Shown: in pieces, positions 6,482 to 9,711 of the stretch
Layout: every line of letters starts with the position of its first letter
How positions within the stretch are numbered: the first letter of the stretch is position 1
DNA from: Opitutaceae bacterium
Lineage (GTDB): Bacteria > Verrucomicrobiota > Verrucomicrobiia > Opitutales > Opitutaceae
DNA: 9,711 nucleotides
Direction: 5' to 3'
Assembly (NCBI GenBank): GCA_031254955.1
Contig: JAIRTK010000470.1
Location: 1-9,711, forward strand
Translations under genes and position numbers: made by a program
Notes under the pieces: generated by a model
What the model saw: the letters and a program-made list of their open reading frames with translations, nothing else
The model's database searches: none
Told to the model about the DNA's origin: nothing

Positions 6482-6572
6482 TGGGAGCGCCGGCATCCTG
6501 CCGGCAGGTTTGGACGACAAGGAACGAGGGCGGCGCGTTGCGCCGTCTGCCGGCAGGATGCCGGCGGTCCCA
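6482..6572. repeat. Imperfect inverted repeat with 26-nt arms
   Basis: The left arm (6482-6507) and right arm (6547-6572) are reverse complements at 25 of 26 positions, separated by 39 nt. Each arm contains its own small hairpin: in the right arm GCCGGCA-GGA-TGCCGGC at 6549-6565. The right arm plus its flank (6545-6585) recurs at 1614-1654 with two changes. This looks like an interspersed palindromic (REP/MITE-like) element rather than a terminator, since no T-run follows on either strand. Confidence 0.85.
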
Positions 6573-6591
6573 GTCGCTGGCGCGGCGGGGG

Positions 6592-6720
6592 CATGGCTGC
6601 GACTGGGGGAGGGATGGCTGCGACCTTCCGCCGCCACGCGAATACATCCGCCAATGTAGGCATGGCTGCGACTGGGGGGCATGGCTGTGGCTGGGGGGAG
6701 CATGGCTGCGACTGGGGGGG
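6592..6720. repeat. G-rich direct repeats, unit CATGGCTGCGACTGGGGG
   Basis: Copies of an approximately 19-nt unit ending in a run of five to eight G occur at 6592-6609, 6661-6679, 6680-6698 (variant CATGGCTGTGGCTGGGGGG) and 6701-6720. A truncated copy (ATGGCTGCGACC) lies at 6614-6625. A diverged single copy (CATGGTTGCGACTTGGGAG) sits in the other intergenic spacer at 1541-1559. The last three copies are in near head-to-tail array just past the receptor stop. They are not coding in any convincing frame. Confidence 0.8.
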
Positions 6721-6750
6721 GGAATGGGGGTGTTGCGCGCGGGGCGTGCA

Positions 6751-8787
6751 TCAGAAGGAAACGGAGACGGTGGCTTTCAGGTTGCGCGGGAGGCAGAAGT
6801 AGTCGTTGCGCGGCGCCGAGGTGACATCGCCGTGGCTGGTGATGTCGCGGCGGTTGAAAACGTTGTCGAGCACGAGCGCGGCTTGGACGTTTCGGTGTTT
6901 GCCGAGGTTGGCGCCGACTTTCAGGGTCGTGGGGATGAGGTCCGGGCGGGCGGAGCGGACGGCTTCATAATAGGGGCGTTTGCCGAGGTAGGAGATGTTG
7001 AAGGAGGCGAAGCAGGCGGCGGTTTCGTAGCGGACGCGGAGGTTGGCCTGGATTTTGCCGTAGAGGGGGCGCCAGGCGGAGAGGTTGTTGCTGTTGTCGA
7101 GCGTCCTGTCTTTGGGGGTGGAGTAGGAGGCGCCGGCTTCGATTTTGAAGTTTTGTCCGAGTCTTTGCGTGGCGGTCAGTTCGATGCCGGTGTTTTTGAA
7201 GGGCACGGTGAAGGGCTTGGAGATGGAGGGAGAGCCGACTTGTTTGTAGGTGATGTGGTCCAGGTCCATGTGGAACAGGGCGAGGCCGAGGAGGGTGTTT
7301 TCGCCTTCCCATTTCACGCCGGTTTCGTAGTTCCAGCCTTTCTCGGGGGCGAGGTCGGGGTTGTTGGTGTAGACTTGGCTGGTGGTGGTGTCGTAGAGTT
7401 GTTTGAGCGTGGGGAGGTTGAAGATGCGGCCGGCGTTGGCGTAGGCGCTGAGGCGGCGGGGGAATTTTTTGAGGAGTTGGATTTGGGGGGTGAAGGCGTC
7501 GCTGCCGTCGCCGGTGTTGTAGGATTCGCGGAGGCTGAGGGACAGGGTCCAGTCGTCGAGGAGGGTTTTCGAGGCGCGGGCGAAGAGGGAGTAGTCGTTG
7601 CGGCCCACGTCGGCGGTCACCGCGCCGTTTAGTTTGCTCCATTGTTCGTAGGATTCGCGGTAGAGGGTGAGGCCGAAGAGGAAGTCGGCCCAGGCGGGTT
7701 TCCAGGTGTATTGCAGGTCGCCGCCGAAGCTGAGGGCGTTGTAGCCGATATCGGCGCTTTTGTTTGGGGTGGCGAGGAGGTTTCTGTGGGTTTGGTAATC
7801 GCGTTTTTGGTGGTTGTAATAAAAGTTGGCCGACCAGTTGGCGCCGCGTCCGGAGAGGCGGGCGTAGTCCTTGGCGTCGTCGTAGGAGGAGATTTGGGTG
7901 ATGCGCGTCCAGTCGTTGGCGTAGGCGTTTTCGTATTGCTGGAAGTCGTATTGGTTTTCGCTGTGCTGGTAGGAGAGGTGCCAGCGGCCTTGGCGGAGGT
8001 CCACGCGTCCGAGGCGTTTGATGCCGCCGCCGTAGCCGAGGGCCTGGCCGTTGGAGGCGGCGGAGTTCATGCGGGTGATTTCGCCGAGGTTTTGGTAGAT
8101 GCCGGTGAGGCTGACGCCGCCTTCGGCGCCTTTGATGGTCCAGTCGGAGCCGAGGGAGAAGCTGTAGTTTTGGTAATCGTTGGCGCCGAGGGAGAGGGTG
8201 GCGGTGTTGCCGGGGTTGTTGCGGGTGGTGATGTTGATGACGCCGCCGATGGCTTCGCTGCCGTAGAGGGTGGAGGAGGCGCCTTTCAGGATTTCGACGC
8301 GTTTGATGGACTGCACGGGGATGTCCTCCATGTTGTAGTAGCCGTTGATGTTGGCGGGCATGCCGTCGATGAGGACGAGGGTGCCGCGCGCCGAGCCGCG
8401 GAGGATGGTTTTGGAGAACATGGCGCCGTAGGACTGGCCGGCGGGACCCATCGAGTCGATGACGATGCCGTCGGCGAAGCGCACGATTTCGTAGGCGCTT
8501 TCGCCGCCGGTGGCTTTGATGGCGCCGGGGTCAAGGGTGACGACGGAGGCGGGCGTTTCGTAGAAACGCTTCGCTTCGCGCATGGCGGTGACGTTGATGG
8601 CGTCGAGCTTGATGATTTCGTCGCCTTTGGGGGCGCCGCGGGCGGTGGTTGCGGGCGCGGCGGGCGCGAGGGGGGAAAGGCAGCACAGGGCGGCGAGCGC
8701 CGCGGCTGCGAACGATGCGGCTGCGAACGATGCGGCTGCGGACGAGGCGGCTGCGGACGGTGCGGGATGGCGGTTGGTTTTATTCAT
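6751..8787 (-). CDS. TonB-dependent outer-membrane receptor (BtuB/HmuR-like)
   Basis: This 678-residue outer-membrane receptor probably imports a metal complex such as a corrinoid or haem. It has a signal peptide with a repeat-built hydrophobic core (about 10-48). A candidate TonB box follows (LDAINVTA, 61-68). The plug domain ends in IPVQSIKRVEILKGASSTLY and GSEAIGGVINITT (about 156-188). A 22-strand-type barrel runs to the C-terminal SVSF, with the terminal Phe expected for outer-membrane insertion. FNLPTLKQLY and NPDLAPEKG (the latter near residue 475) correspond to the FRAP-NPNL region of haem receptors and to the PNL-QLY-NPNL region of BtuB. No histidine lies between them. I chose the ATG at 8787 over one three codons upstream because it overlaps the DUF2149 stop by 8 nt (ATGAATAA), suggesting translational coupling in the absence of a Shine-Dalgarno. 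TonB receptor is certain; substrate is not. Confidence 0.93.
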   Translation of the reverse strand: MNKTNRHPAPSAAASSAAASFAAASFAAAALAALCCLSPLAPAAPATTARGAPKGDEIIKLDAINVTAMREAKRFYETPASVVTLDPGAIKATGGESAYEIVRFADGIVIDSMGPAGQSYGAMFSKTILRGSARGTLVLIDGMPANINGYYNMEDIPVQSIKRVEILKGASSTLYGSEAIGGVINITTRNNPGNTATLSLGANDYQNYSFSLGSDWTIKGAEGGVSLTGIYQNLGEITRMNSAASNGQALGYGGGIKRLGRVDLRQGRWHLSYQHSENQYDFQQYENAYANDWTRITQISSYDDAKDYARLSGRGANWSANFYYNHQKRDYQTHRNLLATPNKSADIGYNALSFGGDLQYTWKPAWADFLFGLTLYRESYEQWSKLNGAVTADVGRNDYSLFARASKTLLDDWTLSLSLRESYNTGDGSDAFTPQIQLLKKFPRRLSAYANAGRIFNLPTLKQLYDTTTSQVYTNNPDLAPEKGWNYETGVKWEGENTLLGLALFHMDLDHITYKQVGSPSISKPFTVPFKNTGIELTATQRLGQNFKIEAGASYSTPKDRTLDNSNNLSAWRPLYGKIQANLRVRYETAACFASFNISYLGKRPYYEAVRSARPDLIPTTLKVGANLGKHRNVQAALVLDNVFNRRDITSHGDVTSAPRNDYFCLPRNLKATVSVSF
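8702..8761 (-). repeat. Four 15-bp tandem repeats coding the receptor signal peptide core
   Basis: Four adjacent 15-bp units (plus-strand form GCGGCTGCGAACGAT, with changes confined to the last seven bases) sit at 8702-8716, 8717-8731, 8732-8746 and 8747-8761. On the minus strand they encode SAAAS, SAAAS, FAAAS and FAAAA, the start of the hydrophobic region of the receptor's signal peptide. The unit is a multiple of three, so gain or loss of units would keep the reading frame and only change signal length. Confidence 0.9.
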
Positions 8788-9175
8788 TGGGAGCATGGGT
8801 GGGAGATGGCGTGGCGGGGGAGGGGGCGTTTTCGTCGGGCACGTAAACGACTTGGCCGTTGGCGAGGCGGTAGGCGGTGCCGAGGCGCGTGCCTTGGCCG
8901 GAGAGGTTTTTGTCGGTGATTTTTCGCACTTTGATTTCCGCGCCTTTTTTCGTGATGATTTCGGTCTCGCCGGCGGCGGTGGTCTTCACGAGCGTGACCT
9001 CGGAGTTTTTGTCGAGGAAGGTGCCGGCGGAAAACAGCGCGAATAGCGCGATGAGCAGCGCGACGATGAAGGCGACGCTCACGTCGAAGAGATTGGCGAT
9101 GCCGGCGAGCGGGTCTTCGTCCTCGCCGGGAGCGGGGCCGTGGGCGGCATGACGGGTGCGGCGGACAAAGCGCAT
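8780..9175 (-). CDS. DUF2149 protein, ExbD/TolR-like (HmuV-type)
   Basis: This 131-residue protein has a short basic, then acidic cytoplasmic N-terminus, one membrane segment (about 32-50) and a small periplasmic domain. The core DPLAGIANLFDV and the late motif LGTAYRLANGQVVYVP are what I recognise as DUF2149. The segment LFDVSVAFIVALL resembles the ExbD/TolR segment F-x-D-V, placing D31 where ExbD has its proton-carrying aspartate (D25 in E. coli). This suggests it is the ExbD-like partner of the MotA-type protein encoded just before it. The C-terminus is a Pro/Ser/Thr tail. The start is supported by a clear AAAGGAG 10 nt upstream and by the TGATG overlap with the previous gene. DUF2149 genes are known to sit beside MotA-type and CobN-like genes. 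Family call is confident; the motor role is inference. Confidence 0.85.
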   Translation of the reverse strand: MRFVRRTRHAAHGPAPGEDEDPLAGIANLFDVSVAFIVALLIALFALFSAGTFLDKNSEVTLVKTTAAGETEIITKKGAEIKVRKITDKNLSGQGTRLGTAYRLANGQVVYVPDENAPSPATPSPTHAPNE

Positions 9176-9711
9176 CAGAGGAACGCTCCTTTCGTTGCGC
9201 CGGCGGCGCGGCGTTCGGCGGCGGAGTGGATTTCGCGGAGCAGGTGCTCGGCGTGGAAGGCGAGCGCTTCGCTGTCGGCGCGCACCCAGCTTTCGCGCGC
9301 GGCGGCGACGAGGTAGGCGGTGACGCTGATGCCCAGGCCGATGACCGTGGCGGCGAACGCCGTGACCATGTTGCCGGCGAGCGCCGGGAGATTGCCGTCG
9401 GCGAGGCCTTGGAGCGCGTGGGCCATCGGGATGAGCGTGCCCATGAGGCCGAGCGCGGGGCCGACACGCACCGCGAGGCGCAGGCGTCCGAGCGAACGCC
9501 AGCGGCGGCGGTCGGAGGACTGGAGCACGGCTTCCATGATAAGTTCGATGTCTTTGTGGGAGTCGGCGGCGGCGCGGTTGAGCGCCGCGTGGTCGTGCTC
9601 CAGCAGGGCGCGCCGCCCGCGGCGGCGGTCAAACGCTTCGCGGGCAAACGCGCCGAGCGAGACGAGCATGGCGGCGGCAAGCCCGATCAGCCCGAGGAGC
9701 ACGGGCCACAC
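9175..9711 (-). CDS. MotA/TolQ/ExbB-family proton channel subunit (5' partial)
   Basis: This is an inner-membrane subunit of the kind that forms the proton-conducting motor with an ExbD-like partner and energises TonB or a related transducer. The visible 178 residues show a first membrane segment (about 3-22), a charged cytoplasmic stretch, and two further membrane segments (about 82-104 and 112-137). The last two carry the family signature VGPALGLMGTLIPM followed by AGNMVTAFAATVIGL. Aligned by eye to E. coli ExbB, the two pore threonines are kept (T92 and T122), but the pore glutamate (ExbB E176) is replaced by threonine (T117). The GTG at the very edge is only where the window starts; the real start is probably upstream. 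The stop TGA shares one base with the ATG of the next gene (TGATG). In the Bacteroidetes hmu set this role is HmuU. Family assignment is strong; the exact substrate system is inferred from neighbours. Confidence 0.85.
   Translation of the reverse strand: MWPVLLGLIGLAAAMLVSLGAFAREAFDRRRGRRALLEHDHAALNRAAADSHKDIELIMEAVLQSSDRRRWRSLGRLRLAVRVGPALGLMGTLIPMAHALQGLADGNLPALAGNMVTAFAATVIGLGISVTAYLVAAARESWVRADSEALAFHAEHLLREIHSAAERRAAGATKGAFL
9186..9192 (-). promoter_or_regulatory. Ribosome binding site of the DUF2149 gene
   Basis: AAAGGAG lies on the minus strand 10 nt before the ATG at 9175, inside the last codons of the upstream gene. It is the only good Shine-Dalgarno sequence I found in front of the genes here; the receptor, CobN-like and cobN starts lack one. 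Confidence 0.6.

Larger units (their letters stand above)
6036..6750. other. Repeat-rich gap between receptor and CobN-like gene
   Basis: This stretch of about 715 nt separates the receptor stop from the CobN-like start. It holds, from right to left: G-rich direct repeats (6592-6720), an imperfect inverted repeat (6482-6572), a GGC-rich low-complexity run (about 6410-6478), a plus-strand ATPase relic (6134-6409) and a palindrome (6076-6113). I see no T-tract terminator after the receptor stop and no cobalamin riboswitch (no B12-box-like GCCACTG on either strand). Whether the CobN-like gene is read through from the receptor or has its own promoter cannot be decided from the sequence. Confidence 0.7.

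Noticed and set aside
6482..6572. Rho-independent terminator of the receptor gene
   Set aside because: The stem is large, lies about 180 nt past the stop and has no T-run on the minus strand; a second copy of its arm elsewhere points to an interspersed repeat.
6592..6720. CRISPR array
   Set aside because: Units are G-rich, adjacent or unevenly spaced, with no regular unique spacers and no cas genes.
6036..6750. Cobalamin riboswitch before the CobN-like gene
   Set aside because: No B12-box-like GCCACTG on either strand and no matching fold. The space is accounted for by repeats and the ATPase relic.
7642..8919. Plus-strand open frame of 425 codons opposite the receptor gene
   Set aside because: Low-complexity Val/Gly/Ala sequence antisense to a receptor with clear plug and barrel features.

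Overview
The window is very GC-rich DNA carrying a minus-strand gene cluster. It reads, in transcription order from the right edge: a MotA/TolQ/ExbB-type proton-channel subunit (5' end cut by the window), a DUF2149 protein built like ExbD, a TonB-dependent outer-membrane receptor, an exported and membrane-anchored CobN-like chelatase, and the N-terminal half of a second, ordinary cytosolic CobN that runs off the left edge. The only plus-strand gene-like item is a deletion relic of an AAA (DUF4143-type) ATPase. The organism is probably a Verrucomicrobiota member of the Opitutaceae type. That is inference from the base composition, the proteins, and interspersed repeats whose translations read like 'AGILPA..', 'GWKPAVPVA' and 'GRPARPPANEPPALP', which I associate with that group. 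No rRNA or other marker is present to prove it.

Layout: 9711-8780 encodes the two inner-membrane energising proteins, overlapping by 1 nt. The receptor (8787-6751) overlaps the DUF2149 gene by 8 nt, so these three form a tight, probably translationally coupled operon. A gap of about 715 nt follows (6750-6036). It holds G-rich direct repeats, an inverted repeat, the ATPase relic and a 38-nt palindrome just upstream of the CobN-like gene. The CobN-like gene occupies 6035-1785. A 278-nt repeat-filled spacer (1784-1507) separates it from cobN (1506 to beyond 1).

How the parts may work together: the set receptor + CobN-like + MotA-type + DUF2149 resembles the Bacteroidetes hmu (HmuR, HmuS, HmuU, HmuV) haem-utilisation set. 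The picture is a TonB receptor importing a metal-tetrapyrrole or corrinoid, a dedicated proton-driven motor, and a periplasmic chelatase that inserts or removes the metal. The adjacent true CobN, which inserts cobalt into hydrogenobyrinate diamide in aerobic-type cobalamin synthesis, instead suggests a cobalt or corrinoid theme. The receptor has BtuB-like plug features and lacks the histidine expected between the two haem-receptor motifs. The substrate is therefore open.

A second theme is the density of short repeats, several of them inserted in frame inside the chelatase genes at linker positions. They resemble, in principle, the protein-coding palindromic elements of Rickettsia. One family shows a compensatory base-pair change between copies, which supports a folded hairpin.
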